From: Photobacterium frigidiphilum
GTDB lineage: Bacteria; Pseudomonadota; Gammaproteobacteria; Enterobacterales; Vibrionaceae
Reading direction: 5' to 3'
Length of the DNA stretch: 64,000 bases
NCBI RefSeq assembly: GCF_003025615.1
Contig: NZ_PYMJ01000010.1
Span: forward strand, 1 to 64,000
Shown: positions 8,236-15,547 of the stretch, piece after piece
Layout: each line of letters begins with the position of its first letter
Numbering within the stretch: position 1 is the stretch's first letter
Notes under the pieces: generated by a model
Told to the model about the DNA's origin: nothing
The model's database searches: none
What the model saw: the letters and a program-made list of their open reading frames with translations, nothing else
Position numbers and translations under genes: made by a program

Positions 8236-8705
8236 GCCGCCTCCTTGTCATTATTATCGTCATTCGCTGCCTTCTTCGATTTAACATCTTCTAGCTTTAA
8301 TTTCCTGACTTGCATCATGCTGCTGAACCCTAATAAACCAATCGCAAACAATGCCATGATTTCGTCCATATACGGTTCTAACCATGGAGGTGGCTTACCG
8401 CCGTATTTCACGATCAAAGGTGCAACCTTATAGGCTACGTTTTCGGCTTGGTCGGCATCAAATTTAAAGTCTTTGTGTACTGCCATTTTAAGTGTTGATT
8501 CAGTTGCCATTAACCCCATAAACACGATGCCAGCCGCCGCTTCAATAGACATGGCTTCTGGTTCATCTTTCGGTTTAACGTCGGTTTGAGTGGGGTCAAA
8601 ATCAACATCATCATTAAAGCTATTGGCAAAGCGTTTCTCATCATCTTCTGAATGATGTTCAATTTGTTCGGCTTCTTCTGGCTTGATTGGCTCTTCGAGT
8701 TCCAT
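8232..8705 (-). CDS. Prophage membrane protein with acidic N-terminus
   Basis: 157 aa. Residues 1-50 are highly acidic (EEPIKPEEAEQIEHHSEDDE). A hydrophobic segment lies at about 53-70 (SIEAAAGIVFMGLMATEST) and a second at about 112-130 (EIMALFAIGLLGFSSMM), followed by a Lys-rich tail. It overlaps the ATPase gene by four bases and is probably cotranslated with it. It could anchor the ATPase at the membrane vertex, but this is inference from adjacency. Confidence 0.6.
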   Translation of the reverse strand: MELEEPIKPEEAEQIEHHSEDDEKRFANSFNDDVDFDPTQTDVKPKDEPEAMSIEAAAGIVFMGLMATESTLKMAVHKDFKFDADQAENVAYKVAPLIVKYGGKPPPWLEPYMDEIMALFAIGLLGFSSMMQVRKLKLEDVKSKKAANDDNNDKEAA

Positions 8706-8713
8706 GCTGTTTC

Positions 8714-9001
8714 CTATAGGTTTGTTGGGTTAGTTGAATTTAACGATTGCACCACCAGTGAGCCCGCCAAGTACAATACCGCCAAGCACAGCACCCCAAC
8801 CAATACGTTTTTTTTGCGGTTCGTTTTCGGTTTGATTATCGGTTGTGGTTCGGTTGCTGGTTTGCTCTGCAAGGCAGGTAGTTGCTGGCTTGGCTGGTTT
8901 AATGATTGGGCTTTTATTGCCTTCGCTTTCACCGCTTGTTTCTGTTGATGCTGGCGATGCTTCTTTAATGATGCTGGATTCTTCGGGTTGCGCTTGCTCA
9001 C
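8714..9001 (-). CDS. Possible overprinted gene: 95-aa basic membrane protein
   Basis: This frame lies wholly within the 163-aa gene, shifted by one base. It starts at a GTG preceded by GGAG with 10-base spacing and encodes a strongly basic N-terminus (MSKRNPKNPASLKKHRQHQQ). A Pro/Gln/Lys linker and one convincing transmembrane helix (NVLVGVLCLAVLYLAGSLVV) follow. It extends 16 bases past the end of the host gene. The host gene's region here is low-complexity linker, the usual place for overprinting. It may be real or chance. Confidence 0.4.
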   Translation of the reverse strand: MSKRNPKNPASLKKHRQHQQKQAVKAKAIKAQSLNQPSQQLPALQSKPATEPQPIIKPKTNRKKNVLVGVLCLAVLYLAGSLVVQSLNSTNPTNL

Positions 9002-9221
9002 TGGTGATTAACTCCGCTTTAGTCACATAGAATTGATTGAATACACGTTGAACTGGATCACCGGTACGTTGGTCGGTGCCGCAGGTATCGCAAATCGAAT
9101 ACAAGAATTTAGAACGCTTGCCGCGAGAACGGTGCAAGGTACGCACATCACCACATTCACAGCGTTGACCGCCAGCGGTCGGATTGACTGAGGCGCGTGT
9201 TGGCCATCCGTTGTTATCCAT
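8730..9221 (-). CDS. Zinc-ribbon membrane protein of the prophage
   Basis: 163 aa. The N-terminal 45 residues carry CxC and CxxC pairs (RCECGDVRT and SICDTCGTD), a zinc-ribbon pattern. A long Ser/Glu/Pro/Thr-rich linker and a Gly-rich C-terminal transmembrane helix (GAVLGGIVLGGLTGGAIV) follow. Its start overlaps the stop of the 56-aa gene by one base. It probably binds DNA or protein near the membrane during packaging or assembly. Phage zinc-ribbon proteins are common, so the precise role is unknown. Confidence 0.65.
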   Translation of the reverse strand: MDNNGWPTRASVNPTAGGQRCECGDVRTLHRSRGKRSKFLYSICDTCGTDQRTGDPVQRVFNQFYVTKAELITSEQAQPEESSIIKEASPASTETSGESEGNKSPIIKPAKPATTCLAEQTSNRTTTDNQTENEPQKKRIGWGAVLGGIVLGGLTGGAIVKFN

Positions 9222-9391
9222 TAAAAATGCCCTCCACCACGTTGCTCTAATTCAGCCAGTTTCTGGTTAACGCCATTCATCCAAACCAATACCAAACGTA
9301 ATGGCGCGATCAGCTTTGAGGCGAACATATTGCCTTTGGCTTTTTGCACTTCTTTATCCAGTTCTACTGTGATTCCTTTCAATTCATCCAT
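9221..9391 (-). CDS. 56-aa helical prophage protein
   Basis: MDELKGITVELDKEVQKAKG..., a mostly helical protein with a hydrophobic stretch (LIAPLRLVLVWM, about 27-38) and a Gly-rich end. It lies between Rep and the zinc-ribbon gene, with 15 bases after the rep stop and a TAATG overlap with the next gene. The coupled junction supports translation. No family recognised. Confidence 0.6.
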   Translation of the reverse strand: MDELKGITVELDKEVQKAKGNMFASKLIAPLRLVLVWMNGVNQKLAELEQRGGGHF

Positions 9392-9406
9392 GGTTTACGG
9401 TTTCCT

Positions 9407-11110
9407 CTATGCAGCTAATGCGTGGGTTTCATACTGTTCGCGGATTAGCATTGATTTGGCTAATTCCGCTTCGTTATCGGTTTCATTTGGTACTAATGGA
9501 TCGCTTAGAACGCTTTGCCAGTAAGCGCGTTTTTCTTTGAATCGTTCGTATTTGTTGGCGTATTCAATACGGGCTAACTGTTTGGCTTCATTGACGGTTT
9601 GGCGGTAGGTATCATCATCAGATTTAGATTCCATTGACCAACCACGTGCACCCGCCGCCCAAAGCAGAAAATCAAAGGCTTTTTCTTCGGCTTGTTCGCC
9701 ATCGAATGACGCGCAATAGCTATTTTTTGTCGTGGCATACACACCACGACTTTTGAGTTGGTCACGACTTGCCCGCATTTGGTGTTCAATTTTCGCCAGC
9801 CTTGCACTTAACCGTTGTTGTATCTCTTTTGGTTTCTTGGCTTGTTTCGCTATCGCTTTTGCCTTGATGGTTTGGTCATGCTGCTTTTGAAGGCGGCGAA
9901 TATAGCGGTCAATTGGCTTACGCCATTGTTCTAGCTTGTAACCTAGTTCTTTGATGATCGCCGCCATGTTGCCTGCTTCAAAACTGGCTAAACAATCCCA
10001 ACCTGGAGCGCGACTGCAACGGGCGATGTTATAGCGATTGCCTTTGATTAAACCTTGGTTAGCATTGCCTCCTTTGGCGGCATACCCCACGGCTTTTATG
10101 ATGTAAGAGCCAGCAGCTTGGGTATGTCTAATTTTTTCTAGCTTGGCGAACCCATGCCCCCAAATGTTTTCGATGCGTGATGCCCACGCCTCAAAATATT
10201 CACGTTCAACTGTCCATTGCAGCAAGATATGCACGTGGGGATTCGGTTCACCATCATCATTGGCAGGACATTCCGCCACCCAAATGTAGTGAAAGGGTTT
10301 TTCTATCGGCTCTAATTCAAACGGTTCGTTATCGGTATCAATGCCATGCCAACCGCGTTGGTACATCTTTTTGATGCCATCCAGAAAACGGGATACCTCT
10401 TTGCCAATGGTGGTTTCGCCAGAAAAGATTTTTTCACGCTGTTCGGGTGAAAATGTCGGGGTTAGAAAGGTGGTAAAGCCATCATGGCAAGCTGCGACAT
10501 ACGCACCCGACTCGAAAATCTTGGTCACGGCGCGTTGGGTCAGTTTTTCAGTGTAGCGTTCACCCGATTGTGCCTCAGGTGCGGCACTTGGTCGGGTTTG
10601 GGTGTGGTGCAAAACGCGATATTGATTTGACCAATCACGATTCATCAATCTAACTGTGGATAACGGCTTGGTTTCATTGGTCTCTGCTAGCTCGTACAAG
10701 GTGTCATGATTGTAGAAAGCCTCAGTGCTGGATAGCACCGTGTCACCGCGCTGTAGCTTGCGTTCTTGTCTCAGAATACGGTCTAACGCGGCTTGTTGTG
10801 GGTGTGTCGGACTTTTGCGCCCTTGGACAAGCCTATTGTTTTCGTCACTTCGTGCCGCCGCTTCGCGGAGATGTTTAGCGTTATAGTTAGGCAAAGAAGC
10901 AGCATACGCTTTTTGTTTATTGGCAATAAAATCAGTATCTCGGTTAACGCGATTTAAATCCCAAAACTGTTGCGGTGTTACTTCTTGAGGTCGTGGACCA
11001 CAAAAATTGAATCCTAAAAAACCGCTCTCGAAGGCGGCTTGATTGCTTTTAGTAATATCGGCTGGCTGAACAGCGCCAGCCACATAGAGAACATCGTTAG
11101 GTGGCAACAT
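9407..11110 (-). CDS. Rolling-circle replication initiator (HUH), PM2 P12-like
   Basis: 567 aa from the ATG at 11110, which has a strong GGAGGT Shine-Dalgarno six to seven bases upstream; a TTG two codons earlier is inside that site. The HUH motif is at about residues 310-320 (EPNPHVHILLQW). The candidate tyrosine motif is about 40 residues later (SYIIKAVGYAAK), where the Tyr would nick the origin. PM2 P12 is a Rep of the same type and similar length (636 aa as I recall). Predicted to nick one strand and start rolling-circle synthesis of the circular phage genome. The basic C-terminal half may bind DNA or host helicase. Confidence 0.85.
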   Translation of the reverse strand: MLPPNDVLYVAGAVQPADITKSNQAAFESGFLGFNFCGPRPQEVTPQQFWDLNRVNRDTDFIANKQKAYAASLPNYNAKHLREAAARSDENNRLVQGRKSPTHPQQAALDRILRQERKLQRGDTVLSSTEAFYNHDTLYELAETNETKPLSTVRLMNRDWSNQYRVLHHTQTRPSAAPEAQSGERYTEKLTQRAVTKIFESGAYVAACHDGFTTFLTPTFSPEQREKIFSGETTIGKEVSRFLDGIKKMYQRGWHGIDTDNEPFELEPIEKPFHYIWVAECPANDDGEPNPHVHILLQWTVEREYFEAWASRIENIWGHGFAKLEKIRHTQAAGSYIIKAVGYAAKGGNANQGLIKGNRYNIARCSRAPGWDCLASFEAGNMAAIIKELGYKLEQWRKPIDRYIRRLQKQHDQTIKAKAIAKQAKKPKEIQQRLSARLAKIEHQMRASRDQLKSRGVYATTKNSYCASFDGEQAEEKAFDFLLWAAGARGWSMESKSDDDTYRQTVNEAKQLARIEYANKYERFKEKRAYWQSVLSDPLVPNETDNEAELAKSMLIREQYETHALAA

Positions 11111-11264
11111 TAGCAATCACCTCCGTTAATTCCTTTCGAGTCTCTTGGATATCGGCCATAAATTGAATGGCGGTGCGACGTTCGCCCGCCAATCGATAAC
11201 TCCGCGCCAGCGCAATGCTGGCACGAATGTCATTTTTCAATAGTTGGTAAAGGGTACTGTTCAT
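11097..11264 (-). CDS. 55-aa early prophage protein
   Basis: MNSTLYQLLKNDIRASIALA..., fully helical, ending EVIANVAT. Its stop lies beyond the rep start, so the two overlap by 14 bases, and its own start overlaps the upstream stop (TAATG). The rep Shine-Dalgarno sits in its last codons, so translation of rep is likely coupled to it. Function unknown. Confidence 0.6.
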   Translation of the reverse strand: MNSTLYQLLKNDIRASIALARSYRLAGERRTAIQFMADIQETRKELTEVIANVAT

Positions 11265-11746
11265 TACAAGCCGCCCATAACATCAACGGCGTTAGCAAAA
11301 GCCTGATAGATGCGACGAAACTCAGCTGCATCATTCAAGAAAAACGCGACATCTTCATGATCGCCATTAAGACGATTTTGACGCGCAATCATTAGAGAAC
11401 GCTTACATTCACGATAAGCATGGTCAGCCATGTACTGTGCGGTGATTGATTTATCTACTGGGATCGCAACTTCGTGCAATGGCATAGAAGAAACCGCCGC
11501 CCCCGAAGGGGCTTTAGTCACTTGCTTAGGGATTTGATTGCGAACAGGGACAAGGCACTTACCCCAATATTGAACGGGAGTACCGTCTGCAATTAATGCA
11601 CTCGCTATATTTGGAGCTAGCTCTAAGGCTTCCTTTTCCAGCTCAAATGGCAGTGGGCTTTCGTCTTTTGGAACGGCAAAGATAATCTGAAGGTTTTCAC
11701 CATCAGTAATTAAGAGGTACATTGTATTAAAATCAGCAAACATCAT
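11264..11746 (-). CDS. Early prophage protein, 160 aa, unknown
   Basis: A soluble protein with a beta-rich N-terminal half (MYLLITDGENLQIIFAVPKD), a Pro/Val/Ser linker near 85-110, and a helical C-terminal half with several Arg (AYRECKRSLMIARQNRLNGD). It has no membrane span and is coupled on both sides to neighbours. No named family recognised. Confidence 0.6.
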   Translation of the reverse strand: MMFADFNTMYLLITDGENLQIIFAVPKDESPLPFELEKEALELAPNIASALIADGTPVQYWGKCLVPVRNQIPKQVTKAPSGAAVSSMPLHEVAIPVDKSITAQYMADHAYRECKRSLMIARQNRLNGDHEDVAFFLNDAAEFRRIYQAFANAVDVMGGL

Positions 11747-11973
11747 AATTTGCCTCCTTCAATCCAATCGAATGAAAAAACGATATAGCCGTCTTGTTGT
11801 GCAAAATCAGTGATGTATTTGATTCGAATAACTAAGTAACGATTTCCATCACTAAGATGTATACGGTCTCCGACTTTGAAGTCACGATCATTCTCTCGAA
11901 TCTCAAAGGTTTTATCTCCATCAAGAATGGCGTTTAAATACTCAGTTCTAATTTTAAGGCTATGCTGTTTCAT
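11743..11973 (-). CDS. DUF3850 / ASCH-like protein
   Basis: 76 aa. The sequence LKIRTEYLNAILDGDKTFEI followed by RENDRDFKVGD is the diagnostic pattern of the DUF3850 family, an ASCH/PUA-like beta barrel found in phages and mobile elements. ASCH folds are thought to bind RNA or modified nucleosides, but the function in phages is not known. It overlaps both neighbours by four bases within the early operon. Confidence 0.8.
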   Translation of the reverse strand: MKQHSLKIRTEYLNAILDGDKTFEIRENDRDFKVGDRIHLSDGNRYLVIRIKYITDFAQQDGYIVFSFDWIEGGKL

Positions 11974-12248
11974 CGCGCACCACCCAATACTGGTGAAACA
12001 TGTTCTACTAAACGTCGACTTTCACATTGAAACTCTTTGTCATTCTTAAAAATAGTTAGCCGTAATTTCAGGTCTCGATGAAAACAATCATCTGCCGCCA
12101 GTCTTGCTGCAATGGCAACCTTAACAGCGAATCCCCGTCCAAAATCGTCACTTGCATCAAAAGCAGCAGTGGTAATTAGTGCAGGTATGCGCCCCATGCG
12201 GACGGCGCCATACATAACCTTGAAATGCTCTTTGGCTGTCATGTTCAT
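11970..12248 (-). CDS. Early prophage protein, 92 aa, unknown
   Basis: The sequence has an Ala-rich central helix (FAVKVAIAARLAADDCF) and a basic C-terminal half. No membrane span or known motif. ATGA-type overlaps join it to both neighbours. Probably part of the same polycistronic early message as rep. Confidence 0.55.
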   Translation of the reverse strand: MNMTAKEHFKVMYGAVRMGRIPALITTAAFDASDDFGRGFAVKVAIAARLAADDCFHRDLKLRLTIFKNDKEFQCESRRLVEHVSPVLGGAR

Positions 12249-12463
12249 AATGCGCCCCCCAATCGAAAAGTGGCGAGATACTGCTTATATTGACTCTTTT
12301 CTTGATTACGCTGTGATTGGGTTTTGAAACGAAATTTCTGACGAAGTTGGCGTACGATAGCTAACGAATTTTGAGTCAATTCCGACTTAGGATTTGCGCA
12401 GCCAGCCATGTCTGGACATGGACTATGAATGGGGTTGTGATCAATTTGTTCTTTAATATCCAT
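12245..12463 (-). CDS. First gene of the prophage early operon, 72 aa, unknown
   Basis: A small hydrophilic protein with a basic C-terminal half (VRQLRQKFRFKTQSQRNQEK). Two Cys lie near residue 16-22 (CPDMAGC). It is the first gene transcribed leftward from the regulatory gap at 12464-12607, opposite to the HTH gene. Basic composition and position suggest a regulatory or DNA-binding role, but no fold is recognised. Confidence 0.5.
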   Translation of the reverse strand: MDIKEQIDHNPIHSPCPDMAGCANPKSELTQNSLAIVRQLRQKFRFKTQSQRNQEKSQYKQYLATFRLGGAL

Positions 12464-12554
12464 CTGTTACATCCCTATAAGCAGTTGTTTGCATGTGTGC
12501 TTATATGATTAACCAACTTTTAGATGTATACAACTCGGCGATGGGTCTAGGAAT

Positions 12555-12567
12555 GATCAAATTGATC
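12555..12567. promoter_or_regulatory. Candidate operator between divergent prophage promoters
   Basis: A perfect palindrome GATCAAATTGATC lies in the 144-bp gap between the leftward early operon and the rightward HTH regulator. This is the classic position for a phage repressor operator controlling both directions. No experimental or comparative support is visible here. The rest of the gap is AT-rich and must hold both promoters. Confidence 0.45.
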
Positions 12568-12607
12568 GCCTATTATTTAACAATAGAGCTAAACAAACGG
12601 CGTAAAT

Positions 12608-12871
12608 ATGACTTATACAAATGTATTATTAGATATGTTGAAATCTAGGTATAACCTGACTTCCGAGTACCAACTTGCGAAGAAATTAGGTATCAATGAT
12701 TCACGTTTGTATAAATGGAGAAAAGAGCTAAACTCTATGGACTGGGATATGGCTTTCCAAGTCGCTGATTTACTTGAAATTAATGATCAAGAAGTCGTTC
12801 ATGGATTGCTTGATGACAAGTACGAAAACCCCCGCCTTATCAAAGCCTTACGACCAGAAACGACCTCTTAA
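12608..12871 (+). CDS. XRE/Cro-like phage regulator with DUF3693-like tail
   Basis: 87 aa. Residues about 8-52 form a helix-turn-helix domain (TSEYQLAKKLGINDSRLYKW). The end (ENPRLIKALRPET) resembles the C-terminal tail of DUF3693 phage regulators common in Vibrio filamentous and corticovirus-like elements. It is transcribed away from the early operon and is the only rightward gene in the prophage. That suits a lysogeny repressor controlling the adjacent operator. It ends 5 bp from the dif-like site. Confidence 0.75.
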   Translation: MTYTNVLLDMLKSRYNLTSEYQLAKKLGINDSRLYKWRKELNSMDWDMAFQVADLLEINDQEVVHGLLDDKYENPRLIKALRPETTS

Positions 12872-12876
12872 TTTTA

Positions 12877-12904
12877 CACTACCATACTATACATAATGCG
12901 CACC
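12877..12904 (-). other. dif-like XerC/XerD attachment site at prophage end
   Basis: On the minus strand the sequence begins GGTGCGCATTATGTATA. The first 11 bases match the XerC arm of Vibrio dif (RGTGCGCATTA) perfectly and the centre follows TGTATR. The last 11 bases (GTATGGTAGTG) are a poor match to the XerD arm (TTATGTTAAAT). A good XerC arm with a degenerate XerD arm is the known look of attP or hybrid sites of elements that borrow host XerCD. It sits exactly where phage genes stop. It probably marks the right junction of the prophage. Confidence 0.7.
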
Positions 12905-12933
12905 GAGGGTGTTAGACCCATTTAGAAGTGTCA
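12905..12933. repeat. Left copy of a long target-site duplication
   Basis: This 29-bp stretch between the dif-like site and the IS end matches the stretch right after the IS (14441-14469) at 24 of 29 positions, both carrying GGTGTTAGA.CCATTTAGAA. Long duplications of 24-29 bp are reported for IS1202-type elements. The five mismatches suggest an old insertion. Confidence 0.65.
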
Positions 12934-14440
12934 TGTTTGAGCCAGTTAGAAATGTCATGTTGAACTAACTTCAAAGCACCATTTACTTAATGTGTGCTCT
13001 GGAGCCAATGAGATGTTGTTAACTATGACTGATGATGAACTGCTACGAATAAAACTGATCCAAGATATTTGTGATAAACGTATCACTGGCGTCGAGGCTG
13101 CTCGTATTCTCAGTTTGAGTAGCCGACAAATTTATCGTTTAGTTAAGCGTTTTATAGCGCTGGGCTCTGGCGGTTTACTGTCACTCAAACGTGGCCGTCC
13201 CAGTAATCATCGTCATGATGAGAGATTAAAATTACGGACATTAGCCATCATCCATGAGTACTACATCGATTTTGGGCCCACACTTGCTCATGAGAAATTG
13301 GCTGAAGTTCATGACGTTCATATCTCGTTAGAAACTTTGCGCCAATGGATGATTGCCGATGGCCTTTGGGTGCCGCATGCCAAACGCAAGCCGCGGATTT
13401 ATCAACCTCGTCACCGTCGTGATTGCTTGGGTGATTTGAAGGTCGCAGCAATAAATGCTGCTTGCTGGTATACATCGACGATGCCACCGGTCGTCTAATG
13501 AACCTGCGCTTCAGTGAAACGGAATCCGCCTTTGATTATATGGCTGCAACCCGCGAATACATCAATCAACACGGTAAACCGTCGGCCTTTTACAGCGATC
13601 GCCATGCAGTATTCCATGTCAGTAAACGTGATGCTCAAACTGAACGACTCACCCAGTTTGGCCGTGTGCTGAACGATTTAAACATTGAACTGATTTGTGC
13701 CAACAGCTCACAAGCCAAAGGCCGCGTTGAGCGTGCGAACAAAACGTTACAAGATCGCTTAGTGAAAGAGATGAGATTACAAGGCATTGATACAATTGAA
13801 CAAGCGAATGTCTGGCTCCCCGACTTTATCGCTGATTTCAACCGACGCTTTGCCAAACCAGCCTGTTACCCCAAAGACATGCACCGTACCGTCAGAGAAA
13901 CACCTGAAGATTTGGACGATATCTTTGCCTGGCACGAAATACGTAAACTATCGAAATCACTGACTTTTCAGTACGACAAGGTTCTTTACCTTATTGATCC
14001 TACAGAAGAAAATAGTCGGCTAACACAAGAGGCTGTGAAAGTGCTGGATTATCCCGATGGGACAATTGCAATCCAATATGGCCATCGAAAATTAGAATTC
14101 AAAATATTCGACAAACTGGCTGATGTGGACCAAGGCCAAGTAGTCGATAACAAACGGCTTGGCGCGGTATTGAAATTTGCCCAAGAGAAACAACAAGAGT
14201 TCGATCAGCAACACAAACGCAGTCGCAGTAAAAGCGCCCCTAAACGGACAGCCCAACAACGAGCAGTACAGCAGCTGCGGGGAATCAACCCAGTCTTAGC
14301 CAGCCCTGAAACGTTCAAACCCAGCACCAAGAAAGGCTGACTTCCCTACTCTACAACCAGTTTAAGAGCAGGATGAACTACCTTGAAAGGAGACATTTTA
14401 ATCTGGGAACAAAGCAGGACATTTTAAATTGGGATAAACA
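12934..14440 (+). mobile_element. IS1202/ISNCY-like insertion sequence, inactivated
   Basis: About 1507 bp. The ends are imperfect inverted repeats: TGTTTGAGCCAGTTAGAAAT on the left and, on the opposite strand, TGTTTATCCCAATTTAAAAT on the right. It contains one transposase gene broken by an internal deletion. It is bordered by a long direct repeat and begins 29 bp from the dif-like site. Partial copies of its left end occur at about 14695-14760 and of its gene start at 23588-23670. Confidence 0.75.
13013..14340 (+). pseudogene. DDE transposase of IS1202/ISNCY type, frameshifted
   Basis: The N-terminal part (MLLTMTDDELLRIKLIQDIC, helix-turn-helix, then CLGD) and the C-terminal part (LVYIDDATGRLMNLRFSE through the Glu region SSQAKGRVERANKTLQDRLV) are in different frames. 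In family members a segment like LIQIDGSHHDW joins them. Here it is missing between the codons for CLG and FEGRSNKCC, a deletion of about 34 bp by my reading. The loss removes the first catalytic Asp and shifts the frame, so the enzyme is dead unless supplied in trans. The second part has its own in-frame ATG at 13462 and could still be translated. Confidence 0.8.
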
Positions 14441-14469
14441 GACGGTGTTAGAACCATTTAGAAATGAAA
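14441..14469. repeat. Right copy of the long target-site duplication
   Basis: Partner of 12905-12933, beginning GACGGTGTTAGAACCATTTA and immediately following the right inverted repeat. See the left copy. Confidence 0.65.
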
Positions 14470-14479
14470 AATATGAATT

Positions 14480-14559
14480 TGGGTCTCCCTGCCGGATTCG
14501 AACCAGCATCTAAAGATTCACTTAAGAGTCTATTGTTCTTCCAATTGAACTAAGGGGGA
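14480..14559 (-). pseudogene. Degenerate tRNA-like gene (Lys-CUU-like), probably non-functional
   Basis: The minus strand folds like a tRNA. It has acceptor TCCCCCT / AGGGAGA with one C-A mismatch, D arm GTTC-AATTGGAA-GAAC, T arm GCTGG-TTCGAAT-CCGGC, and an encoded CCA end. The anticodon arm is faulty. There are 27 bases between D and T stems where 23 are usual. The stem ATAGA can pair with TCTTT (one mismatch) only if about five bases (GTGAA) bulge next to the loop CTCTTAA. Read that way the anticodon is CUU. I judge it a pseudogene or mobile-element tRNA rather than a working host tRNA. Confidence 0.6.
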
Positions 14560-14694
14560 ATTATTGATATGTACCAATCCTTTGCTAATTATCATTCATT
14601 GAATCAGCCAACAAGAAACATTATATGCACTTATCATCATACTGTATGTGACGTAGAGATGATTTCTGTTGTTTGTCAGTTTTGATTTAAAACG

Positions 14695-14760
14695 ACACTT
14701 TATTCCCAGATTGAAATGTCACGTTGAACTAACTTCAAAACACCATTTACTTAATGTTTA
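14695..14760 (+). mobile_element. Solo left-end remnant of the IS1202-like element
   Basis: The stretch from GAAATGTCACGTTGAACTAA to CACCATTTACTTAATGT matches 12950-12992, the left end of the complete copy, with a few differences. No transposase follows. It shows that another copy once stood here, with the degenerate tRNA now between the two. Confidence 0.65.
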
Positions 14761-14780
14761 GCCGTGTGCTCAATACGTTT

Positions 14781-15536
14781 CTAATATTCAGAAAGTAGCG
14801 ACCAACTTCCATCCTTCTCTTTTCTTGAAAGAACAAAAAGCCGTGTTGCACTATAAGTTCCTCCTTCCGTCGCATTAATCACTTGCATTAAAAGATCCTC
14901 TATCTGATCGCCATTGGTGTCGCCTTTAGCTAATACCAGCATTGTTTGTGACCCACCATTAATTTTCAGTTCGATCTCGTAATCATTAACTTGAGTAAAC
15001 CCTATTATAGGTGTTACGTCGTTTATACTTTTCAGTAAGCCGTTAGCTTTGATAGATGACTGTTGGCTTTTTGATGGTATAAACGCCATAGCGACAGGTA
15101 ATGCACCTATTGCTCTTTTATCCAAGCTCCCAGTTAAGTACGAGATATTAGATGGAGCCATATCAACGGCAATAGTAATAGCCCTACATTGCATTAATGC
15201 ATTCAGGTAAGGCGTATGATGCGAAGGTTCTACTGGCTCGAAATTGTCATTCTGGGCTGCTAAAATTGAGCTGCAATTACCCACTTCTCGTGTTTTTTTA
15301 CCTGAAATTTGTTTTACAGCGACCGTCATGCTCCAAGGTATGCTCAGTTCGTCTTCTAAATTATCTACAACACTTGCATCTACCATATAAGCAACCATCG
15401 TAAGCGCTGGATTGATAAATACAGGAATATTCATTGTATTTTCCGTTAATGATTTTTTTCTATCAGAACATCCACTGACGAGAATCAGAGCCGAAATACC
15501 TATTATTAAAAACAATGAAGGATTAATCTTTTTCAC
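14781..15536 (-). CDS. Lipoprotein of unknown function, paired with lysozyme
   Basis: 251 aa from a GTG start with AAGGA eight bases upstream. A lipoprotein signal peptide is clear: basic MKKINP, hydrophobic core, then lipobox LVSGC with Cys at about residue 23. The mature part is soluble and periplasmic, with GDTNGDQIEDLL and a C-terminal RLFVLSRKEKDGSWSLLSEY. It starts 11 bases after the lysozyme-like gene and is surely cotranscribed. A lipoprotein encoded behind a muramidase may be an immunity protein or inhibitor; that is inference only. Confidence 0.65.
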   Translation of the reverse strand: MKKINPSLFLIIGISALILVSGCSDRKKSLTENTMNIPVFINPALTMVAYMVDASVVDNLEDELSIPWSMTVAVKQISGKKTREVGNCSSILAAQNDNFEPVEPSHHTPYLNALMQCRAITIAVDMAPSNISYLTGSLDKRAIGALPVAMAFIPSKSQQSSIKANGLLKSINDVTPIIGFTQVNDYEIELKINGGSQTMLVLAKGDTNGDQIEDLLMQVINATEGGTYSATRLFVLSRKEKDGSWSLLSEY

Positions 15537-15547
15537 TACATAGATCC

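Noticed and set aside
13462-14340. Separate 292-aa gene
   Set aside because: It is the C-terminal part of the IS transposase put out of frame by a deletion, not an independent gene.
14480-14559. Functional tRNA
   Set aside because: The anticodon arm cannot form a standard 5-bp stem with a 7-base loop.
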